64,000 nucleotides of DNA from Nannochloropsis salina CCMP1776 (Eukaryota > Sar > Eustigmatophyceae > Eustigmatales > Monodopsidaceae): the NCBI GenBank assembly GCA_004565275.1, contig SDOX01000001.1, positions 372,001 through 436,000 on the forward strand, in the 5' to 3' direction. The translations under genes were made by a program, and so were the position numbers. The first letter of the stretch is position 1, and every line of letters begins with the position of its first letter. The notes beneath the pieces were generated by a model. That model was not told the origin of the DNA. It made no database searches and worked only from the letters and a program-made list of their open reading frames with translations. Below, one piece after another: positions 45,221 through 55,738 of the stretch.

Positions 45221-46220
45221 GTAAGAAAGGAAAGCATATTTCCAAGTAGCCCCAAGACATATGGTATGTTAAACCTTTGTACGTGTACTTTTGTGTAAAC
45301 ATACAGACGAACACCTATTGAATATAGCTTCAAGATGCGTCAGAAGCTGAGAGGGTTCATGATTACACATGGGTGCGCTGGAAATCTATCTTTTAATCAA
45401 AACCATGTAGTTCAATCAGGTGATGATGCATGCTGAACGAAGAATTTTCAGCTACTACCGGAGGATGACAAGTAGACTAAGTTCAACTTCAAGTTTCCCT
45501 TCGATCCTTTCAAACACATACCATACATGACCATCCACATACTGCCCCGTTGCTCTCATGTGTGATCACTTCCTCTAATTTCACAGTAGTATGATATAAC
45601 TTTTTTAATTGATCTCAACATGAGACAATTATCTATCACATTCGTGCCTCTGCCCCCCCAGAGACCTTCCCAGCTCCCTTTTGATCCTGCCCGTTCCCCT
45701 GTCCGGTCGTCCGACTCTAAAGACAGATAATAAGGTGCGGTCGCCCCAGGTTTTTAATCTCTACCGACCTCCTTTTACACTATACTGGTATGGGTGCAAC
45801 GATGAAAGCAGAACGATTATCAATTGTACGACCCGAGGTCCTGTCCGACTCTTCTGTACTGGACTTTCAACCCAAAGAAAGAGTAAACGTCGACCTTCTC
45901 TTCTGTAGTTGTATTTCTATTCCTCCTACGACACTTGCCATTATCTTGGGAGGAGGTTTAGTCAAAAGGTCACAGAGATCTTTGCTTGCAGTTTGAGGTG
46001 CGCATAAGGTTTGCACCATTATTTGCGCACCACATTTGTGCGCAGAAGCGTATGTTTTGTCGTATAACGCCCAGAGCTACAGATAGGTTACAAGGTTGTA
46101 TACGAGAGCGTGTGCTTGTCTGTGCCTACCCACCACCTCGAATCATGCTTTAAGATATCTACCCGCGTTTTGCCTCACTTACTCAAAGTAGTCTGAGTGC
46201 TCCGGTTGACTCGAGGCATT
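45221..46220. other. Convergent 3' region
   Basis: About 1 kb between SCO1 and the GH5 gene (both stops face inward). No frames with motifs; probably UTRs and spacer. Confidence 0.4.
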
Positions 46221-47796
46221 TTAATGCCGTAATTTCTGGGGGGTGGCAACCTCAGGGCTGTGAAAGGGTTGAACTGGACACTGCGGGTTGGGATAGGTAC
46301 CAAATCGCAGACAGAGCTTGGAATGCTTGATACCGAACTGGGTGGGGTCCGGGAAAATCGAGTCAACCAAGTCCAAGCGCCGTTTGTCGTACGTCTTCCA
46401 ATTCCAGGCCATAATGCCGCCCGTATCCGACGACTCAGGGTTTATTGCCCACCAGACGTTATTAGCCATGCAATTCTTTACCAGCCACTTGGCCAACTCT
46501 GTCTGAACAATCTCATCACGCCCTTTCAGCGACCCGCCCCACTCTCCAATAATCATGCCCTTCTGCAGCTTCGGAATAAGCCAGCCCATCTGTGAGTCCC
46601 ACACCTTAACAAGCTCGTTAGCCAGCTCTGCTGCTGGAACGTTCATGTACGGGTGATCGTACACGTCGGGCCCGTACACGTGCGGCGAGTAAACTACCCT
46701 GTTCATGACCTCGGGTACCGGCACGTATATAGGATGTTGAATTGCACCACCAAAATTCCCGCCCCACCAGAACGGATAATCGGTCACTTTGTCTGTCTCT
46801 TTGTTATATTGCACACCCTCAACCATGTACAAGCCCTTCCAGTTCGGAAACTGGGTGTGAATGTGTGCAATGGCGCGCTCGTAGAACTTATTGTAATCCG
46901 TCTGAGGAGCACTAACGCCCCAAGTAGCGATGCCGTGAGGCTCGTTTTTCAGGTCCAGAGCAAAAACATTCCATTTAATCGAGTATGCAGCCATTATGTT
47001 ACTCCATGCCTGCAGGATGTCCGCCTCTTTGTATTGCTCGTCGTACCAAAGGTCCGTGGCATCCTGGGGGCCCAGGGTGTGCATGTCGAGCATCACCATC
47101 AGCCCCCGTAACGCAGCCTGGTCTATTACCTCGTCCAAAATCTCCCAGATAGTCTTGCCCTTTAGCCCTTTTCCCACGAAGCGCTGATTTGGCTTAAAGT
47201 CCTTTGGCGCCAACCCGAAGGCCACTGAAACCGGGATGCGAACCGTGTTGAACTTGTGCTGCAGGAAGAAGTTTAAGATTGTGTCCACGGTGGTGAAGTT
47301 CAGGCCGGTAAACGTATATCCATGACCCTCGCATCCAAACCAACTGATGCCTGATACGTGTGTGCGGCATCGAAGGATAGAAAGCGAGGAAATTGTGAGG
47401 ACGCTCAATTGACAACACAGAGGGAGAGCCCTGCGAAGACATGCCAATTGATACGCCTGTTTTCTCCCGAGAAGCGAAAAGGCGCACACTACACCGTCTA
47501 TATCACTTACCTTTGACAAAGAAGGGTGCTGTGTTGGCGTATATCTGACCATCCTTGCCCGAACTCCAGGCGAGATCGAAGGAGTCGAAGCATGTGTCCG
47601 GAATGAAAGTTGCCCTTAGCTCGTCCAGACTGGGTGTTTTCACATAACTGAGCCTCGGGTCGTGCCATCCATTTTGGTCTTTTTTGGGGAAAATCCCCTG
47701 TCCATAGATTCCTAACAGGGCAACCGTGAGGCCTGCCAGGACGCTTACTCCTATGAGCGAAAAAACAAGAGCTTTGGCTCTTCCCGGAGACGACAT
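46221..47796 (-). CDS. Membrane-anchored GH5 glycosidase (cellulase-like)
   Basis: Spliced model: 47796-47511 and 47350-46221 (phase 1, joining FFVKG-GISWFGCEG), 471 residues. A short basic N-terminus and a hydrophobic helix at about residues 8-30 (ALVFSLIGVSVLAGLTVALLG) make a type II membrane protein with the catalytic domain outside the cytosol. GH5 landmarks: GISWFGCEG at the barrel start, TVRIPVS, MVMLDMHTLG, the acid/base Glu in LDLKNEPHG (about residue 229), YSPHVYGP and the nucleophile Glu in IIGEWGG (about residue 363), then NNVWWAINPESSDTGG. The family includes endoglucanases and exoglucanases and mannanases; this one is most like cellulase-type members known from oomycetes and algae. 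It may trim cell-wall cellulose or act during secretion. Substrate not proven. Confidence 0.92.
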
Positions 47797-48726
47797 TTCG
47801 CAAACTTGATTATTCGTCTAGATGTGATGATCCACGTAGAACCTTCTATGGTATGCAGTCTTACTGCTTTGATGCGTGCGTTACCCTGACAGGGAAAGAT
47901 GAGCCGCGATCGCCTGCCTCTACCTTCTCAGCCCTGTGAGTGTATCAGACGGATGCACAGCCCGAAATGAGGTCACTGTCCCTTGATTGGTGGGGCGCTG
48001 GCACAATTATCCTCGGGCAAGTATAATCTACGCTAGGATGCTCTCATCATGGACAGCCTCACAATGTGTGAAAAGGAAGGAAAACAAAGCTGCGCAGAGA
48101 AGGAAGAGCTATGCGTGTCCCGATCTTGTGAATGTTACGACTGTTGCTTCGTGGCTGTTACCATATCCTCGAGAATTTCCGAGTTACAGTCGGTGCAATC
48201 CTTCACAATGTCAACCTCATTCGCAGTTCAATACAAATGTGCTCGTACTAGTCGCCCCTGATACAGGTATGATTTAACGTGAGTGCCACGGTACTGCCAC
48301 CACGCACTGCCCTCGCCTCCTTGTCAGCCCCTCCCTCGCTTCCTCCCCCCCTCCCTCCCTCGCTCCCTCGCTCCCTCGCTCCCTCGCTCCCTCGCTCCCT
48401 CCCTAACCTCCCTCCTTGCTTCCCTCCCTCCCTCCCTCCCTCCCTCCCTCGCTTCCTTGCTTCCTCGCTTCCTCTCTTTCTCCCTCCCTCCATCTTTCCC
48501 TCACCCCCTTCCACACTTTCTGGCTACCTCCACCCCTCGCTCCACGCCTCCCTTCCACTCTGGCTCCCTCTCTCGCTTCCTCCCCCCCTCCCTCCGGGCG
48601 GCGAGCGAGTGCACTGCCGAGGCGATGAGGGGGGCAAAGTTCTTCATCTCACGTCATTTCATATTCCATGCGAATTCAAGTATGCTGACTTTCTGCCACA
48701 AATAGAGAGGTGGTAGAACCAAGGAA
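47797..48726. other. Divergent intergenic region with a polypyrimidine microsatellite
   Basis: About 930 bases upstream of both the GH5 gene and the methyltransferase-like gene. Its centre is the C/T-rich repeat described separately. Other parts have no gene. Confidence 0.45.
48330..48597. repeat. Degenerate C/T simple repeat (CCCT and CGCTCCCT units)
   Basis: An almost pure pyrimidine strand for nearly 270 bases, with runs of CCCT and an eight-base unit CGCTCCCT repeated about five times around 48361-48400. It creates long but meaningless reading frames rich in Ser/Leu/Pro on plus and Glu/Arg/Gly on minus. It could form triplex or other non-B DNA near two promoters. Confidence 0.9.
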
Positions 48727-50386
48727 ATGCCCGCGACGAAGGAAAATTACCAAAGCGACCGTCTACGGGATAGCAAGGAGAGCTATCCTTTCCCGGATGA
48801 GCAGGATAATGATATTCCAAATCGCCCGACGGCCCACCCATTACTTCGTCTCTCAGACCAGACCGAAGTTCTCATACGTGACGACTCAAGAGTAGGATAC
48901 CCTGTCGAACAGCCGGATGTGGGACCGGAAAGGTAATTTATTAACGAGAAAAAAGTCCGCAACATATTATCTCTTAAAGCAGGAGTATGGTAGTATGGAC
49001 TGCGATCCTCCATTGGCAGATGGCGTTCAACTCATCAGCAAGCCTGGCCTGTCTGATCCAGCGGTAATTACTTATTTGATGTCGACTCATTTCGATCACT
49101 CCACCACTTCACGCCTCAGTTTTGGTTGGCTGTTCCCCGCGCAGCAGATTCTTTTGAACTATGTGCTCCAGGAAGGGACAAGAATAGTTGTGCAGCTCGG
49201 CGCTTACCTGGGAAAAACAACATTGTTCATCGCGGAGCATGCCCCTCGCGCTTTGATTTTTGTCATCGATCCCTGGGACAATGCCGCACTCAAAGCTGAG
49301 CCGTCTTTGAACAAAAATTTTGCCAACATCGACCTTTTCGAGCGCATTCCTTTCTATTCCACTTTCCTCCGGAACACTTGGCATTTAGCGGCACGGCGTG
49401 GATCGAACAAAGACAATCTCCTTGTTGGTGTTGTACCATTACGCATGAAATTTGAAGAGGGAATTGCTTTGCTAAAGTCTACACTCAACCTGCGCCCAGA
49501 TGTTCTGTACTGGGAGGGCTTTCCCAACGAGGCCGGTCTGTATCAGACACTGTACGCTGTGAAGGAGGCATTTCCAGGCGTGATAGTTGTAGGTGATGGT
49601 TACAATTATTCGGAAGTACAGAAGGGCCTCGCTAAGGCTAGCAGATCTCTGTACCAGGAGCGCAAGCCTTTCGTGGAGATGGGCAAATGCTGGACTTTCC
49701 TGCGTCTGCAAAAAGAGATGTTGTCTGGTTTGAGATTGAAGTACACAGCCGCTGACAACAGAGCTAAGCGCACCATACTGAGAGACAAAGAAGTAGCGGG
49801 GGCTTCTTTCAAAGACTTGCTTTCTGGGCTAAAGTCGAAGAGCCAGCAGCTCAAATACGAGGAGGCTGGAGAGCGGGCAGCGAGGCGTATGGCCGAGGAA
49901 GAGGAGAGGGACAGGGTCATGCAAGGGCGGGAATCGGAGGAGACAAGGCGACGTCACAGGCCAGCAATCCAGGGAATCGGGGAGAAAGGCGGAGGGGTAA
50001 TAGGGATAAGCAAAATGTACGGAGGAGAAAGTGGACGAGGTCGCGGGAGTCGGCGGATAGGGGGATATGGGGAATGCGACCAGCGGCATGGCAGAGGGGC
50101 GGGGGAGGGAGCTGAGTTTCGACGTGGAGATGAGCAGGGCATGGGACGCGGAGTCAGTCGGCATCGCAGCCCGAGCCGGAGTTCGAGGCCGGAAAAAGAG
50201 GCGCCGTCAGGCACCACCATGGGGGAGAGCGGTTCCGCACCGCAACAAAGGGAGGAAAGCGACGAGGAAGGAAGGCGACACTGGAAGCGGAGGTGCTTCC
50301 GAAATGAGATTGATGAGAGCGAAGATGACGAGGCGAGAGGTGAGAGCACCGAGGAAATGGACGATGACCGCCCATTCCGGGGCTAA
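48727..50386 (+). CDS. Class I SAM-methyltransferase-like protein with RG/RS-rich acidic tail
   Basis: Spliced model: 48727-48932 and 48994-50386 (61-nt intron, phase 2), 532 residues. The central part reads as a Rossmann-type methyltransferase: IVVQLGAYLGKTTLFIAEH for motif I (G-x-G-K), ALIFVIDPWDN with an acidic strand end, then VLYWEGFPNEAGLYQTL and VIVVGDGYNYSEV. This layout resembles the Methyltransf_24 group, though the first Gly pattern is unusual and other nucleotide-binding folds are possible. From about residue 355 the protein is charged (EERDRVMQGRESEETRRR), then Arg/Gly and Arg/Ser-rich (SGRGRGSRRIGG, HRSPSRSSRPEK) and ends acidic, typical of RNA-binding or nuclear proteins. If the intron is not used, the start would be the ATG at 48917. 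Function unknown; a link to RNA is a guess from the tail. Confidence 0.65.
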
Positions 50387-50756
50387 AGAAACAAAAAGAT
50401 GCTGCCTAGTGCGACGGGGCTGGCTGGCAAAAGACTACCAGGCCTTAAATGATGTTGTCCACCTTCTCGGCAAACACCACTTCCCAACCACATCTTTTGA
50501 GACAAGCTTTTATCGTACACCTGAGACACGATTCTCACCCACTAAGCTCGGCTTCACGTAACATAATATATTATGCGACCCCAACAGCTATTTTCTTTCG
50601 CTCTGAGCAATTAACAGGGACGCAAAAGCAAGTAACCGTTAGCAGATAAGGGGGTTGGCTGCTTTGCGGGCTCTCTAACCAACCCGGAACCTTCGTGTCC
50701 ATTCAAATGGCCCCTCCCATCGATTTTTCTGCTCCCCACTTGTCAACGTGGTGTAC
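50387..50756. other. Convergent 3' region
   Basis: About 370 bases between the methyltransferase-like stop and the stop of the next minus-strand gene. Nothing further seen. Confidence 0.4.
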
Positions 50757-51540
50757 TTAATCAATCTTGTAAAGAGAAAAGTACTTATCGATCTTAGGAA
50801 CGTAGACAAGGTCGCCTTTACGCAGCTTGAACCAGAAGACCTGGTGCACGTGCGGGTCTTCGTAGCCTACAATGCGCTCGTTCTCTCCAGAAGGTACCTG
50901 AGAGTTGACGAAGATTGTTTGGAACATGAGCAGTTGCCTCAGAGAAAAACAAGGGAGATGACACCAACCACCTATCAATGCAGGGCAAGTAACGTACCAA
51001 CACGGGGTTGCTCTTGGTTCCTTGATCGGGAAGCGCGAACACTGGATCACGATTGAACAGCACCTGAAATCGACCGGAGAAAGAGCCCACAGAGGTATAA
51101 AAGATAATTTCGTTACTCTTGTCGACAACATTGCGATACAATTGGCAAAGACATGAAGCAGAGCAGGGGAAAATCGAAAGGAAGCAAGCTACAAGACTGC
51201 CCTAGAAAAAGGGGCACCTACACACGTCGATCGACATATGACCTTCTTAATTTTCCTTTTCTAGACTTACCTCACCGTTGAGCTCGTAAACAAGCTCCTC
51301 AAACCGCCGCCCGACCTGCTGCTGAAGGTCATGTCCAAAGGTACCTTCCTGTACCGCGGGCACGCCATAGAGCTTGTCTCCCACTTTGATAACTTTCGCG
51401 TACTTTGCCTCGTCTTCTTTGTTTGGGGCACTTTTCAGCTCCTCCCCCAGTGTCCCCAGATGGCGCGCAGTCGACAGCACGCCCAAAGCCTGTCGTTTCG
51501 GCACAGGAGCCGAGGCGATACGTTTCAATGCACTTATCAT
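50757..51540 (-). CDS. Unknown small protein, probably mitochondrial (three exons)
   Basis: Spliced model: 51540-51271, 51117-50998, 50897-50757, all in phase 0, 176 residues. The N-terminus is basic and amphipathic (MISALKRIASAPVPKRQALG), fitting a mitochondrial presequence; a longer start at 51573 is possible. The mature part begins EELKSAPNKEDEAKYAKVIKVGDKLYGVP, continues with VGRRFEELVYELNGE joined to SNEIIFYTSVGSFSGRF, then FALPDQGTKSNPVL joined to VPSGENERIVGYEDPHVHQ and ends FWFKLRKGDLVYVPKIDKYFS. The composition is compact and globular with many beta-strand-like aromatic segments. I do not recognise the family. The three clean phase-0 introns and continuous protein character make it a real gene. 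Confidence 0.65.
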
Positions 51541-52194
51541 CCTGTGTAACCAGGGGCGAGAAACCATGAGCACATGGGATAGTCAATGAGAAAACACGGA
51601 CGCTGTTCTCAAAGAGGTACTCTCTGAAAGATGGGGTGATGCATGCAAAGAGGCAATCGGGTACGTGCAGGAATCTGTCGGGTAAATCTTTCCTGATAGC
51701 ATTGCATGTCTGAGATAAAAAGCTAGGACTTTCCGAGCCACATTCTATAATATTTCACCGAAACAAGAATCAGTAATTCATATGTAATTCATTTAAGGTA
51801 ATGGCAATTAGGTGTGTGGGTAGCTTTGTGCCTCCCACGGACACGGGAGTCATGGCGTCGCTCAGGTATGACGATGAAGACATGTGGGCTCTATTCAAGC
51901 ACGATCCTAGATCGGACGCATAACCCGGCTTTAAACCTAGCTCAAAACGACCAGGCCCGTTGATTATGATGGGACTATTGAACGATGAAGCTCTGGACCG
52001 GAAATGCGTGAAAGAGAACGAGTGCGGCCATCGTCCCGCTTGTGCAAAGCAGCCACGAGCGCGGGCTGCGCTTGGCAGCAGAATGACCGGAAAGGCCGAT
52101 CCCGGGACGTTCCCGTGCACACGGAGAGCCGCTGGCAAACACATGATAAAGGAACAAAGCAAGTAGAAAGCAACTCAGTCGCGTATAATTCACA
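51541..52194. other. Intergenic, no gene seen
   Basis: About 650 bases between two minus-strand genes; it should hold the promoter of the small mitochondrial-type gene and the 3' end of the next. Confidence 0.4.
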
Positions 52195-53869
52195 TTACGC
52201 ATCTTCGTTCACTGTTTTTCCCCCCAATTCCGTCTTCCAATCATTCCCAAGCATGGTGAAGGCCCAGCGCGCGCGTCGTGTAGTCAATGAAATTTCGACT
52301 GACAAAGGTCTCCTATGAAAGTTTGAAAGCATCTGTGAGAGTGGACGTAAGATATGAAATACGAAATGAGCTATCATCACACTTTCAAGAGCAAATGATG
52401 TTTCATGATTTTTTGATCGCTGCCAAGTCCTGCGAAGACGCATCAGATACCATTTCCTGTGTTTATCGTCATTCAAAAGGAAAGAAATCTCTTTCTGCTC
52501 TTGAGATATGCCTGGGGCGGCATCCACATCGGGTGAACACATCATGTCTTCGCCTCACGCATTGTACCCTTCCTACGCTGCTGTATGCTGTCACGCACCT
52601 CTTCTCAAGGAGTGAGTACGCGCCTCCATAGGCACCCACGCCACCTGTTGGCATTAATCATGCACTCCCTTACCTCGTGAGAAACATGGCAGGATGTCTT
52701 TGCAAACGTCACGACAACAAAGCAGTTGTGAAATGGTGCCGATAAAGACTATCGTATGCACGCCGTCTGCCTCGTTCGCTAAAACTTTTGAACACACCTA
52801 GACAAGAACCAAATACGCGGAAAAATACCGCAATTCCACTGTATACATTTGTCGACTCGCCAGACAAGGAGACCAAACAGAAGAGGTGGCGCAACCCTAA
52901 ATAAAGGAAGGGGCCAGAAGCGAGAGTAATCCCCGTTCTGTTGCCTTACTCGCCTTGCGACGAGCAGACGGTCGCATAACTGTTGCGTTCGCACATTGAG
53001 ATTGAACCATGACAAATTGTGCCTCGCCATTCGTAGTCCCATAAAAAATGAGAGGCTCCCCGACGTAGTCACAGTGTGCCCACGTCGCGTCTTGGCCATC
53101 CACAAACAGCAAGGGGTGGGTCGTCCAGACCTGGCCTCTCGCCCAAATTGTCCTACAAGAAAGCGTGTGTCGCGAGGTATGCCGTGTTTGCGTCGACGAC
53201 TCAGATACAAGCAAGGCACAATAACTGCAGCGCGACAAAAGGGGAACAAAATTTCTCTCACGTACCGGGGAATTTCCCTAGGCTAAGAAGCAGGGAAAAG
53301 GTTTTAAGAAAAAAAAAGAGGGAAGGGAAAGTTATGGATCGGTGATGCTTTTCACGAGGTGCTACCGCCAAGGCTCACCTCTAGTACGCAGAACGCCGCG
53401 TAGCCCAAAAGCGACCCTTCGCCTGGCAACTCCCTTGTAGCCTTCGCGGGTATGCTTCTCTCTCACTTCCAAGTCAGGGGGGCACCCACGCCACGCACCC
53501 TTCCCATGAAGAGAACCACTCTTTCTGATATGTGAGGCCCGCTCATCGAGCCATTCCTCTTTGACGATCGACACACGCGTTGCCTATCACTGCTCCGATC
53601 GGTGCAATCCGAGGCAAAGCCCTGCGGGGAGGTAGCTTCTTCTCCGAGGCCAACCACACAAACTCGCCTTCCGCCGTCTCCCTACGACAGTTCCACTGAA
53701 GACAACGTAATATCTTGATAGAGGTAACACAAAAAGCACGACCGGCGTCGTGGATATGGCTTGCATGATGGAAAGCCTCACCTGCGTCCGACGGGGCGGA
53801 TTCGCCTGCTGGTGGCACCATAAAACCTAAGATCCACGTCGGGCAAGGACGGGAAGTAGTTGACCCCAT
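52195..53869 (-). CDS. Unrecognised protein, five-exon model (tentative)
   Basis: Best model: 53869-53782, 53667-53591, 53499-53366, 53152-52950, 52298-52195. Phases 1, 0, 2, 1 agree throughout and give about 201 residues. It starts MGSTTSRPCPTW, which could be N-myristoylated. Exon 2 carries GEFVWLASEKKLPPRRAL, exon 3 a basic segment (REKHTREGYKGVARRRVAFG), exon 4 HPLLFVDGQDATWAHCDYVG and EPLIFYGTTNGEAQFVMVQS, and the last exon ARWAFTMLGNDWKTELGG. The fourth and fifth exons look most protein-like. The donor after exon 3 (GTAGCA) is weak and the last intron (651 nt) is long for this window, so a missed exon is possible. The alternative donor GTGAGC would shift exon 4 to a less convincing frame. 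No family recognised. Confidence 0.4.
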
Positions 53870-53976
53870 AGCTTCTTTAAGCCCGCTCGCTCGCAGACCA
53901 CTCTATCGCCAACTTATCTTCAGTGCCACCATTCTACCCATCGACAATCTCACACAGATAGGCCCCGTGCGTAAAT

Positions 53977-55346
53977 ATGCGGCGCCATGCAACTTCTGTT
54001 GTACCAGCCGCTGTAAATAATTTCTCGTCCGCATCATTGCCCAAAGCCAGAACAAGCCTGTCGAGGCTTTGCAAGGATTTGATTCTGCGCATGGCCACCA
54101 TGTTACCGGTAAGCGACCGCAAGGAAATAATGACCCAGTGGATGGCACAGGAAAGCTCAATTTACACAGATATTGCAATTGTCGAAAATCAACTTTTGCG
54201 CATGCGATTGGAGGTGGAGACGGCGAAGGCTTCTCACGTTTCGGCGCTTCAAGAAGTGGAGCGACTGAGGTGAGAGTCGAGGCTGGAGCGATTCCTCCGA
54301 AAGCCACTGATTTTCCACGACATGTTCATTTTTATTAACGGCCCATATGAAGTGTGAATACCCAGTAAATAGAACACATTCTACTGATAGCTACAATTTA
54401 TCATCCCTTCAGGGAACGAATTACCTTTCAAACTAAGATAAAACCCGAGGACTCGAGTCATCCCGTTCTCGGACAACTAATTGCTGACATGGGCTACAAA
54501 AAAGTATACTGTGCCACGATCAACCAGCTAGCTGATGTTCCCATATGGGAAAAACAACGAATACTCAGGCGGGAAAGAGCAGAATCCATCGCACGTGAAA
54601 AGATGCGACAATCCTTTCCTGTAAAATTGCCGGGCATTATTACATTATATCAGCTTGCAGACAAACAATACAAGCTCTTGGACGGGCAGCATCGACTAGC
54701 TGCTTTGAAAATTCTTGCCGACTCTGGCATTATTAGTAAAGACAATAATTTCTGCCTTCTGGAAGTCTTCACGTTGGAGAAAGAATCCGAGGCCCGCGCT
54801 CTATTTCTTGAGATCAACAGTGCCATGCCAGTCAAGCTGATTGATTTGCCCGAGGGTGGAGCGCGGCCGGATATTAAAGGGATTATCGACGGTGCAGTAG
54901 ATAGCCTCGTGTCTCAATTTCCGGCATTTTTCAAAAGCAGCTTAAATCCCAAGCTCCCACATGTCAACATTGACAACATGCGCGACGCCCTTTTTCAGGT
55001 GAGCCACATATTATACAAGACGTGTTTGGTACAATAACGACTTTGCGTGCGAAATCAGTTCAGTAGACATAGACGTCCTGGGTCCTCTCCGACATGGTGA
55101 GTTACGTTCATCATTTCCCTCGCATTCTAGCACCATATTGTCGAGCGTCACGGACACAAGAGTGCGGCCGAACTGTTAAAATGGCTGCAAGATGCGAACG
55201 AGACTCTCTCAACAAAGCACGATCGAGACTGGAAACGCATCTTCAAAGGTCGTAATCCGCTTGTGATAGAAAAAGCTGTAGCGAAGGCGAAAAAGGGTGG
55301 TTTTTTCCTCGGCCTGGACAACCGGTGGCTCGCTTTAGAAGGATAA
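53977..55346 (+). CDS. DGQHR/ParB-like domain protein
   Basis: Spliced model: 53977-54269, 54413-54998, 55131-55346; phases 2 and 0, 364 residues. The middle exon holds PVKLPGIITLYQLADKQYKLLDGQHRLAALKIL (read in two parts), the DGQHR signature of ParB/sulfiredoxin-fold proteins, with a following strand and helix (FCLLEVFTLEKESEARALFLEINS) as in DGQHR-type and DndB-like proteins. Exon 3 is helical and basic (HGHKSAAELLKWLQDANE). The N-terminal 90 residues are Ser/Ala/Arg-rich with a coiled coil after (ENQLLRMRLEVETAKASHVSALQEVERLR), and may contain an organelle leader; a shorter start at 54091 skips it. ParB-fold proteins include CTPases, nucleases and kinases; eukaryotic members are rare and uncharacterised, so activity is left open. 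Confidence 0.8.
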
Positions 55347-55738
55347 TAAACTTGTGCCTTGGCTTTAATCCATGTCCCGATGCGATGCATAATGCCTTAC
55401 AAAAATGCAGTCTTGAAAGGGATGTGGCACCATCGGGTGGAGAGGCAGGCGTAGCTTCTCATGGCTTTTTAAAGCACATGCCCATTCCGCTTGTGACCCG
55501 ATGTTCTGGTAGGCAAATCCTGGGCTAAGGACCGACAAGCTTTTCAAAAAAGCTATTCCTGTATGCAAGATGAGGCGCGAACGACATAAAGCTTGAGCTA
55601 TACCGCTAATGAAGGTGCATTGAAGAAATTCCCGACGCCTTTCGTCGGGCGTATTGCGAGCCAGAAAATCTGATATTGCTTGTTGTACATTACAATATTC
55701 CTCAAGCAAACTACTGGTTCTTTGTACTGGTAGCAATT
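55347..55738. other. Convergent 3' region
   Basis: About 390 bases between the DGQHR-type gene and COQ8, whose stops face inward. A 123-codon minus-strand frame (55365-55736) follows directly after the COQ8 stop; it looks moderately protein-like, but COQ8 ends where its relatives do, so I regard it as 3' UTR. Confidence 0.4.

Noticed and set aside
48283-48716. Overlapping frames of 145 and 140 codons (plus) and 88 codons (minus)
   Set aside because: They come from the C/T simple repeat and have only low-complexity sequence.
53543-53781. Alternative frames over the second exon of the tentative five-exon gene (YYVVFSGTVVG and similar)
   Set aside because: They do not join the first and later exons in phase, whereas the chosen frame does.
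55365-55736. 123-codon minus-strand frame just after the COQ8 stop
   Set aside because: COQ8 already ends at the usual place; no separate start context or family motif is visible. Kept as 3' region, though it looks moderately protein-like.
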